Under the pieces are notes generated by a model. That model was not told the origin of the DNA, did not search any database, and was given only the letters and a program-made list of their open reading frames with translations. This document shows, in pieces, positions 1 to 10,700 of a stretch of 21,156 nt of DNA. Numbering within the stretch: position 1 is the stretch's first letter; each line of letters starts with the position of its first letter. The stretch is from Pelargonium cotyledonis (Eukaryota > Streptophyta > Magnoliopsida > Geraniales > Geraniaceae), in NCBI GenBank assembly GCA_036897625.1, contig JAYMTA010001213.1, positions 1 through 21,156 of the forward strand, in the 5' to 3' direction. The position numbers and the translations under genes are program-made.

Positions 1-14
1 GTACAAAGTAATAG

Positions 15-86
15 TCTGGGTACTCAATTGGGCAGAACAAATATTTGGATACTAAATTGGGTTTTCGGCCAAAGTCTAGGTACCAA
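15..86. repeat. three degenerate copies of a GTCTGGGTACTnAATTGGG-like motif
   Basis: Copies start near 15 (gtctgggtactcaattggg), 43 (atttggatactaaattggg) and 72 (agtctaggtaccaaa), a spacing of about 28-29 bases. The block is cut by the window edge, so the true array may extend further left. It could be the end of a transposable element; no family is assigned. Confidence 0.5.
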
Positions 87-611
87 AAAAAGGGTTATCC
101 CAATAAAGAAATTTATATTCTTACTATGTGAAAAGACCGTTGTAGTATTTATCTATCCTCACTTAAAGCCGAAAAGTATTTAGTAAATTAGCTAGATAAT
201 GAAATACAAATTTAAACTCGAAGAAAAACATATACTTCATAAATGCATGAGACTGACAAACTATAAAACCAAATCCAGAGCTCCAAAATCCTCAGTACAA
301 AAGAAATGATTTGATCGGAAAATGAGAAGTGCAAATCCATACTCACCTTCAAAATATAAGAAGAATGCAATGTTGAATAAAAAAAAACCCTAAATTTCAT
401 TACCTCTACAATTAATTAGCTAGTTGTATTTCTTGTATTATGATTTCCAGGGCATGCACAAAATGTGAAGCATAAAATATGGTCATCGTTCATTTAGGAA
501 TTAGATGATGTTATTACTATGTCGAGTTCAGGTATGTTAGACGGTCAGGAGTGTTTGGGCGGTAGGTTTCAAGAGTCGATAGTTGTTGTTTAGAGTTGAG
601 AGCTAGTTTAT

Positions 612-960
612 AATAAAACGGTGCCCTATTGGTAGGTGATCAAGGAACTACACAATTCAATTGCCACACACTTTGCTAAGGACTTGAGAGGCCTCAGCAT
701 AGAGCGGTGCCCTCCTGACAATTTGCTAAGGACTTGATGCCTCGTCATAATATAGTGGTGCCCTGTTGGTAGGTGATCAAGAACCTACACATTTCGCTAA
801 GGACTTGAGGTGCTACAAACTTTGCTAAGGACGTGAGGCCTCATCATAAAGCGGTGCACTACTCACACTTCGCTAATTAAGGACTTGATGTAATGACGTA
901 GAACAATGCCCTGGTGGTAGGTGATCAAGGACGTATTAAAGGGCTTGAGGAGTCACCAAA
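612..960. repeat. degenerate tandem/nested repeat block
   Basis: Two alternating motifs recur. Motif A, ending in ggtaggtgatcaagg, lies at 619-650, 756-788 and 904-930, a period of about 136-149 bases. Motif B, tttgctaaggacttgag or close variants, lies near 671, 722, 793, 821 and 869. The shorter gcggtgccct also recurs near 704 and 851. The pattern suggests an old satellite-like array or the repetitive part of a transposable element. No coding potential is seen and I do not recognise the family. Confidence 0.75.
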
Positions 961-2016
961 ATCATTCTTTTAAAATTACTCTGTACCATTTTAAAGGCCC
1001 GCATTCAAAAGCTCATCCTTGGACCTCATTATCTCACATTTTCCCACTGAAAACCTCAAATAACATTTCATTATACTTAGTCATGCTTTCCAAATGATTT
1101 AACTTATCTACTTGCTCAAAAAGACCCAAATGATTGGGGAACATTCAAGACACCCTGAGTCATACATGAATATTTGAGTTGCCTGGGATCATCCTCTGAA
1201 AATAGTTAAGAAAAGGCTTAAAGACACTAGTTTGGTGAACTTTGACAAAGTTTCAAAATTGTAAGCGTTATGTTTGGTTGATAAGCACTCAACAAAGTTA
1301 TGAAACAAAATACATGCATTCTCTCAGACTTTGCAACATCCACATGTACTATTTAAATCTCATTAGATTATCTCTCCACCTATCTCATTATTACATACTT
1401 CCTCTTAAGTTTAACATGATATAACATTCTTCCCACGATTATATAAATTATTACTCTCATGTATGTGATGATATTCAAAGTTCGCACCATGCAATTCACT
1501 TGACAATATGTAAACCTAAGACAAGAAAACCAAGATTAATTGAATCCCAATGTAGAATCACGTCTCAATGGCACCAATTTTCAATAACCCTCAAATGTCA
1601 AATCAAATGAAGGCTTCATTGACTATTTAATAAAAGTAAACAATAAGTCTTAAACTAAAATTAATTGACGTGACATATAACATATATTGCTATCGTTCAC
1701 ATTCAACATATTAATTTTGTATGTTTCGTATTCAATAAGTACACAACACATTCACAAATTAATTGATTTTACACACATTTTTAGTATCAATATTTGTTCA
1801 CGAATGTGGCCCAAATTACCCTTAAAATTATGCAATCTAACAATATATTTGATGTATTTGAATATGTCCACCTAGAAGTATCCTACTAAAAGTAAACCAA
1901 CCAACGGCTCACAACAAAGATACGATGGATAGTTGGCTCCGGCACTACAAAGAAAGAGGGTGGATGGTAAAAATGTAAATATACAATTATAACAAAAAAA
2001 AAAATAAACATATAAA

Positions 2017-2033
2017 AGTCAAAGAGTTTGACC
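2017..2033. promoter_or_regulatory. palindromic double W-box upstream of TPK1
   Basis: GTCAAA (2018-2023) and TTTGAC (2027-2032) form a perfect inverted repeat around GAG. Read on opposite strands, they give the W-box forms TTGACT (minus, with a2017) and TTGACC (plus, with c2033). WRKY factors bind TTGAC[C/T]. The pair lies about 130 bases before the thiamine pyrophosphokinase start codon, in the proximal promoter or 5'UTR. Function is inferred from the motif only. Confidence 0.45.
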
Positions 2034-2161
2034 AACAACTCGTCTTCTCCATCTAACGAAATTACAATACATATATACAAAACAGAGAGACTTGAATTCG
2101 AACACCAATCTCGCTCTCCCCGGTCTCCGACACCAAATTCTCTACCAGGCGCACGTTAGCG

Positions 2162-4832
2162 ATGGAGCTCATGACCCATTCCTCGTCGTTCCTGCTGCCT
2201 TCAATTCCCGCCGACCACCGCCCTTCTCTAACGTACGCCCTTGTGGTTCTTAACCAGCGCCTCCCCAGATTCACCCCTCTGCTCTGGAATCACGGTACTT
2301 GGTCCTTCTCCTTCTTCGTCATCTCGCTAGGGCTTTCTTTTGCTTGTTTCGGTAACCTGAGAACTGTGCCTTTTTCTGTAGAACAGCAAAACTTCGTCTC
2401 TGTGCCGATGGAGGCGCCAATCGTCTGTTCGACGAAATGCCCCAATTACTGCCTCAGGAAGATGCTGCAGATGTTCGACAGAGGTTTGTGCTTTTTCTCT
2501 GATTGCTATTTCCAGCTCTTCTCTTTCAATATTTGAATGCTAATTTTTGATGTGGATTGATTGTTGTTTCTGTATCATAGCATGTATATTGAGTGTTTAA
2601 GTGTGACTCAGAGTTACAGAAAATTATTTGTTTGTTTGGATCATCTGTTTATATGAAGGAATAACTCAGGTTCTGATAATTCAGTTTACTTCTTTAGCCA
2701 ATTATTGGAATGAAATTTCATAGGAAGGTCAGGTGTGGCTTGATTTAAGCACAATCAGATTCATTCAGATTGATTTCCTCAAAAGGCCAGGATGTTTTGC
2801 TCACTCGACTTTACGAAATTGCAACTAACTTTAGATGGATCATGCTGTTTCTTTAGATGAACTCTAATAACTTTCACTATCTCATTTGAGCAGTAACTTT
2901 CCAACACTTTTTTTTAGTTTTATGTTAACTTTTTTTGGTTAGATTCTCTCTTTAAAGTCTTTTTAAAGATCCGATCGATATGGTATAATACTATAATGTT
3001 TTACTTTCTGTTACGTGCATGACCCAGATCAGATTTGTAACTGTTTGATTCATTATTTCTTTGTTTGACAATAAAAATCTGGAAATTGCACGAGTATTCC
3101 ATATCTGTTTCTTGTAGCTTGAACATTAGCATGGTTGTAATGTTTGTGTTTGTTACCAGTGTTGTGTGTCATTTTGTATGAATTCCATTTCCCTAAACCC
3201 TTCCTCTTCGGAGTTCTACCATAGTTTGGAATGTTAAACTCTTTACGCACATTTTCAGCCTTTCACAATTTGATTTGAGTATTTCTTGACTGCATCTTCG
3301 TTTGTACATGCCTATTTAGCCTTATAGTCTTATATATACTTACAAAGCCAATTTCTGCATTTTTCCAGGTTCAAGCCAGATGTGATCAAAGGTGACATGG
3401 ATTCAGTCCGAAAAGAAGTAGTAGATTTTTATGCGAATCTGGTATGTTAGTGTTTTTCATTTCTTTCTTTCTTTTTAATTTTCACAACCAGTTTAGCCAT
3501 CTGTTTGATGGCATGTTGCAGTGGCTATGGGGTGTCTTTAGCTGTCATTCTTTGTTGTATCTAGCCCACTGATGTAATAGGTTATTAAACTGCCATAACA
3601 AGTATAAGAGTTTACCTCTTATCTCTTACTCGTACTATTTTAGCATCTTTGCTCTTTGGTCTACATGTATGTACAGTGCTCCTAAACTAAGCATGCTTAC
3701 TGAATTCAGGGTACAGAGATACTAGATGCAGCTCAAGATCAGGACACCACAGATCTGCATAAATGTATATCTTATATTTGCGATTTTATGCCAAACCTGG
3801 AGAATTCTAGTGTAAGTTGTGCATATCTTCACTTACTAGTTACTAGTTTGGGTAGACTTTTAAATTTATTTGATCTGTATTGCTTTTATTTTTTTATTTA
3901 CTTTTTGAACTGTATCACCTAAGCGCCATTTTCCTTATCCTTCATATATAGTTTTTTAGTCCGGATTGCATCAGATCAGTTGCTTTGCGACTTTTTTGAC
4001 TGTGACCAATTGCTTTCTTAGATTGGAATTATAATTTCCGTTGTAAACTTGGTTATTTGTAGCTGTGCATCCTTGTTGCCGGAGCTCTTGGTGGACGATT
4101 TGACCATGAGGTTGGAAACTTGAATGTTTTATATCGCTTTTCAGCCACACGAATAGTCCTTATATCTGACGACTGCCTAATCCATCTCCTTCCAAAGACT
4201 CATCGTCATGAGATTTGTATAGATTCTTCTGTTGAAGGTCCACATTGTGGACTCATTCCTATGGGGTTGCCTTCTGCGCGTACGACAACAACAGGTCTTC
4301 GGTGGAATCTGAGTAAGTTAATAGCAATTACTTCACTTCATTTTTGTCACCAATCACTGCACACCAGATCTATTGTTTTGCTATTTAATTAAATCGGGAG
4401 AAGAGTCACATGCATTGGGTGACTCGCCTACACTTCCCTATGTGGTGTCATGTGCAATTATTTGTGGCAGAGAGGTGTTATCTGAATTCAGAATGGACTC
4501 TTCACCCACCATATGGTGTGTCAAGAATGCATTGGACTATGGTGTGAGAGCTGTATTGCTTGGCCTCATTGCCACCTTTTATTCGCTTATTCATGCCATA
4601 TCATGGAACCTTTAATTCCTGATGCATATTTGTCCTATTGCTTTTCCTGTGATATGTTTGTTTGCTATCGGTATCTGATCTGATGCATGATAAACTCTGT
4701 ATCTTCATTCCAGATGACACGGAGATGAAGTTTGGTGGATTGCTAAGTACCTCAAACATCGTCAATGGAGAGATAGTAACAGTACAGTCGGATTCAGATC
4801 TTCTATGGACAATATCCATTAAAAAGCAATAA
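2162..4832 (+). CDS. TPK1: thiamine pyrophosphokinase (cytosolic)
   Basis: Transfers pyrophosphate from ATP to thiamine, making thiamine diphosphate, the cofactor of decarboxylases and transketolase. Coding exons: 2162-2294, 2387-2483, 3369-3441, 3710-3811, 4063-4312, 4714-4832; all introns GT-AG, joined frame open for 257 aa, about the length of plant TPKs. Landmarks: CADGGANR (residues 50-57), KGDMDS (84-89), acidic DQDTTD (111-116), ALGGRFDHE (143-151) and the C-terminal thiamine-binding half ending SDSDLLWTIS. These match the TPK catalytic and binding domains as I recall them from Arabidopsis TPK1. No transit peptide is evident, which fits a cytosolic enzyme. The start was chosen because it gives the conserved N-terminus (MTHSSSFLLP). 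Intron 1 ends in two close AG dinucleotides (2381 and 2386); only the second keeps frame. A loose 3' signal lies near 5122. Confidence 0.95.
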
Positions 4833-5121
4833 GAAATATAGCGTTTGGAATCAGTATCAGTACACCAAGGACCCGGATTTCATGAATATCCAACTTGCGC
4901 CACCAGTATTGCCCCGGTTAGTTGAAAAGGTTTAGGTGAGTTGTTATACATATTCGTCAATGTTCATATGAAAAATTCAAGGAAATTACATCCTTGTACA
5001 ATTCTTTTTTGTAAGGTGGCAGAGATTTACATTTCTTTTAGCTGTATTTTGGGTAGTGTTGCCAGATATACTAGGATTTTCCTATTTGTAAGAAATATTG
5101 CTTAAGGTTCTCATTTCCATA

Positions 5122-5127
5122 AATAAA
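5122..5127 (+). terminator. possible polyadenylation signal of TPK1
   Basis: AATAAA lies about 290 bases after the stop codon of the thiamine pyrophosphokinase gene. Plant poly(A) signals are loose, so this is only a plausible 3'-end element. Confidence 0.3.
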
Positions 5128-5550
5128 AGAGGTTCTTATCTCTAAATTATGTGTAGTTTTTTACTTATTTGATGGAATGAACTGTTAGATCTTGGAACTG
5201 TCACAATCTTTGTAAATTTACTATTTTAGTGTGAATGAGAAATGTATTGTTGAGCTAAAATGTGCAGCCAACATGTTTTTTGCTACATTGTAATGGGCAG
5301 TTCTCTTTAGGTGAAAACCCTTGATATTTATAAAAAAAATAATAAAAAAAAACCTTAAAATAGCCATTGGACTTTTGAATATAGACTCTTCAAAATGTAT
5401 GTTTTATGAAGCACTAAACACAATTAATGGGATTCTGAAAGTAATATTCCAGAAATAGTTAGTGAGGAGGATATTCTGGAAATAAATGGTACTAGTGACC
5501 TCCAGCTCCAAATTCCATAATCAATCACCAACGTTCTAATTGCACCCGTA

Positions 5551-5951
5551 TTAAATTAAGTAAAATGGGCATCACTAATGCAAGGCTTATAATAGTTGCA
5601 CCCAAAACTACGTCATTTTAGGTTAAATAGAATAGAGATACCCTATGATTTTGGATTACTAAAAAAAACAACGTGAACTATGCACAATACGATCACATTA
5701 GGGTTGTTTGCCCAAGTTCCTCCACCGCCACATATTCCAAAGAGAAGTGGGATATGCGGCGAAGGAGGAACTCTGACAAACAACCCTAATATGATCATAA
5801 CATTTTCGAATGTATAGTACATAAATCATGTTGTTTTTTATAACTCAAAACGACATAATTTTTTAACCTTATTTAACACAAGACTATGTAGTTTTGGGTG
5901 CAACTAATACAAGACTATATCAATCAACTAATGCCATTTTACTCTATTTAA
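5551..5951. mobile_element. foldback/MITE-like element, about 400 bp
   Basis: The two halves are imperfect reverse complements over almost their whole length. Outer ends: TTAAATTAAGTAAAATGG (left) against the complement of the right end near 5933-5951. An exact 18-base inverted pair lies at 5594-5611 and 5888-5905 (AGTTGCACCCAAAACTAC). The centre is a strong hairpin, 5716-5771, with GC-rich arms and a loop of about 10 bases. It has no coding capacity. This long terminal inverted repeat is typical of non-autonomous DNA transposons, but target duplications are obscured by AT-richness, so the superfamily is left open. Confidence 0.8.
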
Positions 5952-6618
5952 TTTTTCAATTTTTTTTTAAAAAAGATTACAGATCTAAATATAATTGATT
6001 ATAATTACAAACTTACTATTTGTAATAATATATTCTTAACTAATAATGTTATATAACGTAGCGTGTATGCAAATATTATTTATATAATGTTTACACATAG
6101 ATAACATTAAATAAATTTATTTGTACTCGTTGACATAAACTAATAATTTCTTCCTTAAGTTTTAGCAGATTTTAGTTCATGAGAAGTTGTTAATGATTTG
6201 AATTGAGCCCTAAAGCTCATTCGAGCTCGAGCCGAGTATGAAAGTGTTTTCAGATTTGATTTAACTCGATAAAAGAAAAAGAGAAAAAAAAATCTCAATC
6301 ATCTTAACCAATAAATTCATGTCAATGAAGTAATATCACACCGTCAATTAACACTTATATTCGACCCAATGAATTTGTGGGCTCGGAATGTCCATCCGGA
6401 TCTATTTAATTTGTGTTTACATAAGAGTTTCAACTAATAAATCATGGTTGAGATTCCGGTTACTCGTAAAAAAATTATACATCCGAATAGGAGGTGTATA
6501 TGTTTTTTGTGAATTGATGGAATATTGGGGAGTTTTAAGTAATTTCAGTTGTTTTATACATCGCCGCGCACCTACTAGCGAGTTACAGAAACCTGTAGTC
6601 CCAGCTCGAAGGCACTGA

Positions 6619-6633
6619 CTCTCTCTCTCTCTC
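6619..6633 (+). repeat. CT microsatellite in the LSM4 leader
   Basis: An uninterrupted CT run of 15 bases lies about 90 bases before the 5'UTR splice donor of LSM4. Pyrimidine-rich stretches are common around plant transcription starts, which suggests the transcript begins close by. Confidence 0.5.
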
Positions 6634-6710
6634 GATCCCTTCCAAGAAGACGAGGACGACCAGAAAAAAATCAGCTTTCTTCGATTTTGACCATCAATTC
6701 CATCGACTCT

Positions 6711-6918
6711 GTAAGTTCATGTTCGCTTCTAGTTTTAGGGTTTTTCTTTATCTATTGTCGAAGCAATTCTTTCCACGCCAGGCTTTTTTCGCTATTTTTA
6801 TTTGAATATTGATTCAATTCTCTCACATTCCGTACTCCTCTAGGGTTTCGAACTGAATCGTCAGTATTTGATCTTCCGGAGACATAATATCATTTTCTGA
6901 CCTTTGATTTTGTTGCAG
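6711..6918 (+). other. 5'UTR intron of LSM4 with telo-box-like motifs
   Basis: Donor GTAAGT at 6711 and acceptor TTGCAG ending at 6918 bracket a leader intron. It contains TTAGGGTTT (6735-6743) and TAGGGTTT (6841-6848), the complement of the plant telo-box AAACCCTAA that is enriched near the starts of translation and RNA-processing genes. The splice is inferred from sequence; no transcript data are available. Confidence 0.6.
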
Positions 6919-6953
6919 GTTCCTTGCTGCCGAGCAACTCCTTGCCCTAGAAG

Positions 6954-9675
6954 ATGGTACGCTAGTCTCTGTCTCTCATATATTTGCTTCACATTCTTTG
7001 TTCTTGAGATTGGCTCAATGCCTGTATTATTTGCTTCTGAGTTGAGTTCGAATTTCTTTCAACCCTCAGAAATTGAGAATATGAGAAAGCAATAAAGTTT
7101 TCATTTTTATTTCGAATCTGATGGTGATTGTGATATTATATTGCAGTTGCCTCTTTCCCTACTCAAGACTGCTCAAGGGCATCCCATGGTTAGGCCTTCT
7201 AGCTCAGTTTTTTTATAACATCAATTTATTTGAAATACTACTATTATTATTGTTATTTTTATTTATTATTATTTGTGTAATTGATGATTCTTGTGTGCTC
7301 TCTAACAGCTGGTTGAACTGAAGAATGGCGAGACATATAATGGGCATTTGGTTAACTGTGATACTTGGATGAACATCCACCTCCGTGAAGTCATCTGTAC
7401 CTCTAAAGTAATATATATAAACACTATAATTCCACGAACTTGTGTTGTTTTACAAATGAAAGGTTGGATTTTGTTCTCACTATATGTTGTTGTATGGTGT
7501 AGGATGGAGACCGTTTTTGGCGAATGCCTGAGTGCTACATCCGCGGGAATACAATTAAGTACCTTCGTGTTCCTGATGAGGTGTGTTTAAATGATGTATT
7601 ACTGTAGTAGGTTCATATGTATCTTTTAAACCTTTGACATTCTTAGTTTTAGTTCTCTTTGCTCCTATCTCATCCATCTGCGTTGTTTGGTCATGTTGTC
7701 AATTTAATTATGCTTACTCTATAAAATCCTCTTGTGTGTTATTTCTGGAATTCAAAGAGGCTTTTCTTGTCAAAGCCTAGTTGATTTTGACTGATCCAAC
7801 ACTTCATGATCCTAACCAGAGGTGCAACTTTGTTTTAAGGCAGTCAACAAAGTTTATAGTTGGTGCGTACTTCTTTATGTCAGTCCGCTTGAGGAGCAAC
7901 TGAGCAAGCAACTACATTTTCTTAATGTTGATTTGTGTGCAAAAGTATGACTTAACTATGTCTGATCACAAGCATGTCTGGTTGAATATTTCTTGATTTT
8001 GTTCTTGTATGCTACATAAAATGCGGGAAAACCATTTAAGGTGGTTTGGACACGTGGATCATAGATAGATTAGTGACCTTGTGAGGTAAGACGAGAGAAT
8101 TCAATTAGGAGAAACTAAAAAGGGGGTTAGGGTAGGTCTAAGTTAACATGCAAGGAAGTAAGGAGGAAAGAAATTATAGCATTTGGCTATGCAAAGGAAA
8201 TAGCATTAGATATGATAGAGTGGATGAAGAGAATGCGAGCTGAGGATCCTCAAGAATTTTGCTGTAGGATTCATATTGCCCTCCCCAATATTGTTTGGGA
8301 AATGGCTTGGTGTTGGTTTTTGTTTCTTGGCAATATGACACCAATACTTTTGCTTTATGCAATTTGTTACCTGAAACTTTCGTCTGAAACTGATTTTGAG
8401 TCTAATGAACTTCTTCAGTGAATCGGTATACGTGTATTTGTTGCTTCATGTATTGAACCAGAATGACTTAGTATTGTTTTTGGGTTAGCACCAATATGAT
8501 TTCTGTGTATCATTCCTTTGCTTTAATATTACCTATTCTCTACATATGGGTTTGCATTTCATGTGCGGATATCAGAGATGTATTGTATTAGACTAACCCA
8601 TGTGAGAAACATATTGAATGGGGTATGATATGATGCAGCGAACTGTAGTGCATCAAAGTTGTTTATATTTCTAAAGATTCTAATTACATTAATTTATATT
8701 TTTGAGAGTTGAGTCCTTAGGATTCTTCTATCTCGAGCCTGCTTGTTGTGTTAATATTTTTCTGTTCCAAGTTTTGCATGGACGATTCTATATTTCACTG
8801 ATGTGGTGTTGTTACTTTGCACTGCAGGTGATAGATAAAGTTCAAGAAGAAACCAAGAGCCGCTCAGGTATTATTCACTCCGTTGTATAGTGTAATGAAG
8901 TTATCTGTTCTAATAAACCTTGATATCTGAAATAGAGATGTTAACAAGGAGAGTGTTGTCATATGAGCAGGTTCTTCACATTGTTTATATTAGAAAACAC
9001 ATCCTTTTTGTAATTAAATTAAATGAACAATGAGTAATACATTGTTTGATTCTAATAGCTGGATTTTGACTTATTTGAAAAGGCATAAATTCATCGCTAT
9101 CAGTTTTGAAGTGAGCTGGGTTCTTGACTTGTTGGTATCATTTAGTAACCTAATATTCTAATTGTCTTTTAGCGTATTTTTCAAAATAAAAATTGCTTGA
9201 AAGTCTGGATTTTGTTTAGTCAATATACTTTCCTTGTGGTATCATTTTGATTTAGTAATTTTAAACTTCATTTGTTTTTTAAGCATCTTATTGGTGAGAA
9301 ATTGAAAACTTATTTTGTTTTGTTATTTTACTTTTCCAGATAGGAGACCTCCTGGAGTTTTGGGGCGTGGAAGAGGAAGAGGTAGGGAGGATGGTCCTGC
9401 CGGCAGGCAAGCTAAAGGTGGAATTGGGCGTGGACTAGACGATGGAGGGGCTAAGGGCCCTGGTGGGGTCCGAGGCAGAGGTGGCCCAGGTGGCAGAACT
9501 GGTGGAAGCAGAGGTAAGACTTTCCACTCCAAACTCAAACTAAGAAATTTGTTTCTAAGCTGCAAACTTCAGTAACTTTGGTGTTTAGATCTCAGAGATT
9601 ATGATTATCAATGGTTATTACATCAACATACTTATTTTGTCCTTTCTGTTGACAGGAGGCCGTGGCCGAGGTTGA
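6954..9675 (+). CDS. LSM4: U6 snRNA-associated Sm-like protein LSM4
   Basis: A subunit of the Lsm1-7 ring (cytoplasmic decapping and mRNA decay) and the Lsm2-8 ring (binds the U6 snRNA 3' end in the nucleus). Coding exons: 6954-6956 (the ATG alone), 7147-7188, 7309-7407, 7503-7580, 8828-8867, 9340-9513, 9656-9675; all GT-AG. The joined frame is open for 151 aa. The N-terminus [14 protein letters not shown] leads into the Sm1 motif (about residues 16-48, with [11 protein letters not shown]), then Sm2 (about 60-74, [14 protein letters not shown]). The last 65 or so residues are Gly/Arg-rich with RGRGRG runs, the usual LSM4 tail that is a target of arginine methylation in plants. The next gene is convergent. 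The intron between exons 7580 and 8828 is long and holds a LINE remnant. Identification is firm; only the mRNA 5' end is uncertain. Confidence 0.96.
8021..8256 (+). mobile_element. RTE-type LINE remnant (3' end of reverse transcriptase ORF)
   Basis: Translating from 8021 gives [14 protein letters not shown], then stop codons, an ERIQL segment, and, in another frame from about 8195, [19 protein letters not shown]. This is the characteristic C-terminus of plant RTE-like non-LTR reverse transcriptases (an LRWFGHVxRR block followed by a LALDRxxWRxxI block), recalled from the family. Internal stops and frame changes show it is dead. It lies in the large LSM4 intron in the same orientation as the gene. 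Confidence 0.75.
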
Positions 9676-10700
9676 TACATGGTTCCTAAAGACTGGTTTT
9701 GGTTCCAAATACAAAGTACATGGTGCCGACTGCCGAGGATGGTTTCAGTAGGGGCAAGTTTGCTACTTTTAAAGGCATGATGCTCAATTTATATGTTTGT
9801 GAAGTTTGGGCTGGTTTAAAATATGTTATGCTTGTTCCTAGATCTTGGCACAACTGGTGTTGGAGAGCAATTGGTTTTTATGATTATGAGCTCATTTTGT
9901 CTGTTTAATTAGTGTATGGAAAATTATCGTTCGGTATAAACCTCTGCTTTTTAGCAGCTATTATATATGATTGGCACATTTTGATTCCTATTCATATAGG
10001 AAATCTTGGATTTCAAAGTCAAGCTATGGTGCACAAGTCTACAATTGATATAGAAAATCAGAATCCAAAATTGGCTGAGCATTTACTGTAGTCATGTAAA
10101 ATGTAACTGATGGCCATTTGTGTGCTGTAGAAGGTTAAATGTGTGATGCACGACACGTGATACTTGTATTGAACAGGAGACATTTCATATGGTAATTAAA
10201 TGTGTCGTGTTGACACGAAGACTAACAACAGTTCGGCACATTATTAGTTTTGCAATTTATAATTGCTTTTAAGTGTGCTGTTAGGCGTGTTGTGAGCACA
10301 AGACCAATAATCATGGGTGCTTTGGAGAACTAACACAATCCTGTGTTGGGTGATACAAACACGATTACAAAATGTGACATCAAACAAACTATTGTTTGTC
10401 ATGTCACGACAATTTACTACACGAATTGCCAAATCTAGACTGAACCATCTCCCAAGGGTCTGAAAACATTTTGCAACTCACAATTGGAACACACTACAGC
10501 CAAAGTGTTGCATGAGATCATGATGGGTTATGAAATGGTGGATACATCATACATCAATCAAACAAAAATTACAACAGCTAGGGTATAGTTGCTATATCAT
10601 CCAAAACAACACAGGTAAAAGTGTGAACATATTTATATATAGGAAGCAGCTGAAGGAAACATCAAGGTACAGTAAAAGAAAATGGACTAGTTTATACTTT
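9676..10700. other. convergent 3' spacer between LSM4 and the WD40 gene
   Basis: Contains the 3'UTRs of the two converging genes and, around 10145-10437, a repeat rich in cgtgtcgtgttgacacg-like motifs. No coding region is supported. Confidence 0.55.
10145..10437. mobile_element. degenerate transposon-like repeat rich in ACACGACACG motifs (copy 1)
   Basis: Contains self-complementary blocks such as cgtgttgacacg (10206-10217), and ends in cacgaattgccaa followed by unique sequence. CGAATTGCCAA (10422-10432) recurs exactly at the end of the similar block near 13808-13818. Such motif-rich, non-coding blocks resemble non-autonomous DNA transposons of plants (possibly hAT-like, inferred from memory). 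The left boundary is uncertain. Confidence 0.5.

Larger units (their letters stand above)
1..2161. other. gene-poor AT-rich 5' flank
   Basis: No coding region could be supported on either strand; the open frames here are short, low-complexity and match no family I recognise. The stretch contains a short motif repeat at its left edge (about 15-86), a degenerate tandem-repeat block (about 612-960), AT-rich DNA without visible structure from about 960 to 1990, and the proximal promoter and 5'UTR of the thiamine pyrophosphokinase gene in its last 150-200 bases. Confidence 0.6.
4833..6600. other. intergenic spacer between TPK1 and LSM4
   Basis: Contains the TPK1 3'UTR, a foldback element (about 5551-5951), then AT-rich DNA leading to the LSM4 promoter. 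A GC-rich cgagctcgagccgag patch at about 6220-6235 resembles short repeats seen in plant transposon remnants, but is too short to classify. No coding region is supported. Confidence 0.6.

Noticed and set aside
2162-4832. TPP riboswitch near the thiamine pyrophosphokinase gene
   Set aside because: I looked for the conserved CTGAGA-type and ACCTGATCTGG-type blocks in the leader and 3' region and saw none; plant TPP riboswitches are known in THIC, not in this gene.
6205-6260. cgagctcgagccgag patch as a named transposon
   Set aside because: Too short and isolated to classify; noted only in the spacer entry.
7121-7590. Open frames running through LSM4 introns
   Set aside because: Hydrophobic T-rich translations are intron readthrough; the exons in between are explained by the LSM4 protein.
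9323-9565. Proline-rich open frame on the minus strand opposite the LSM4 tail
   Set aside because: It is the antisense reading of Gly/Arg codons in the RGG-type exon and has no independent support.
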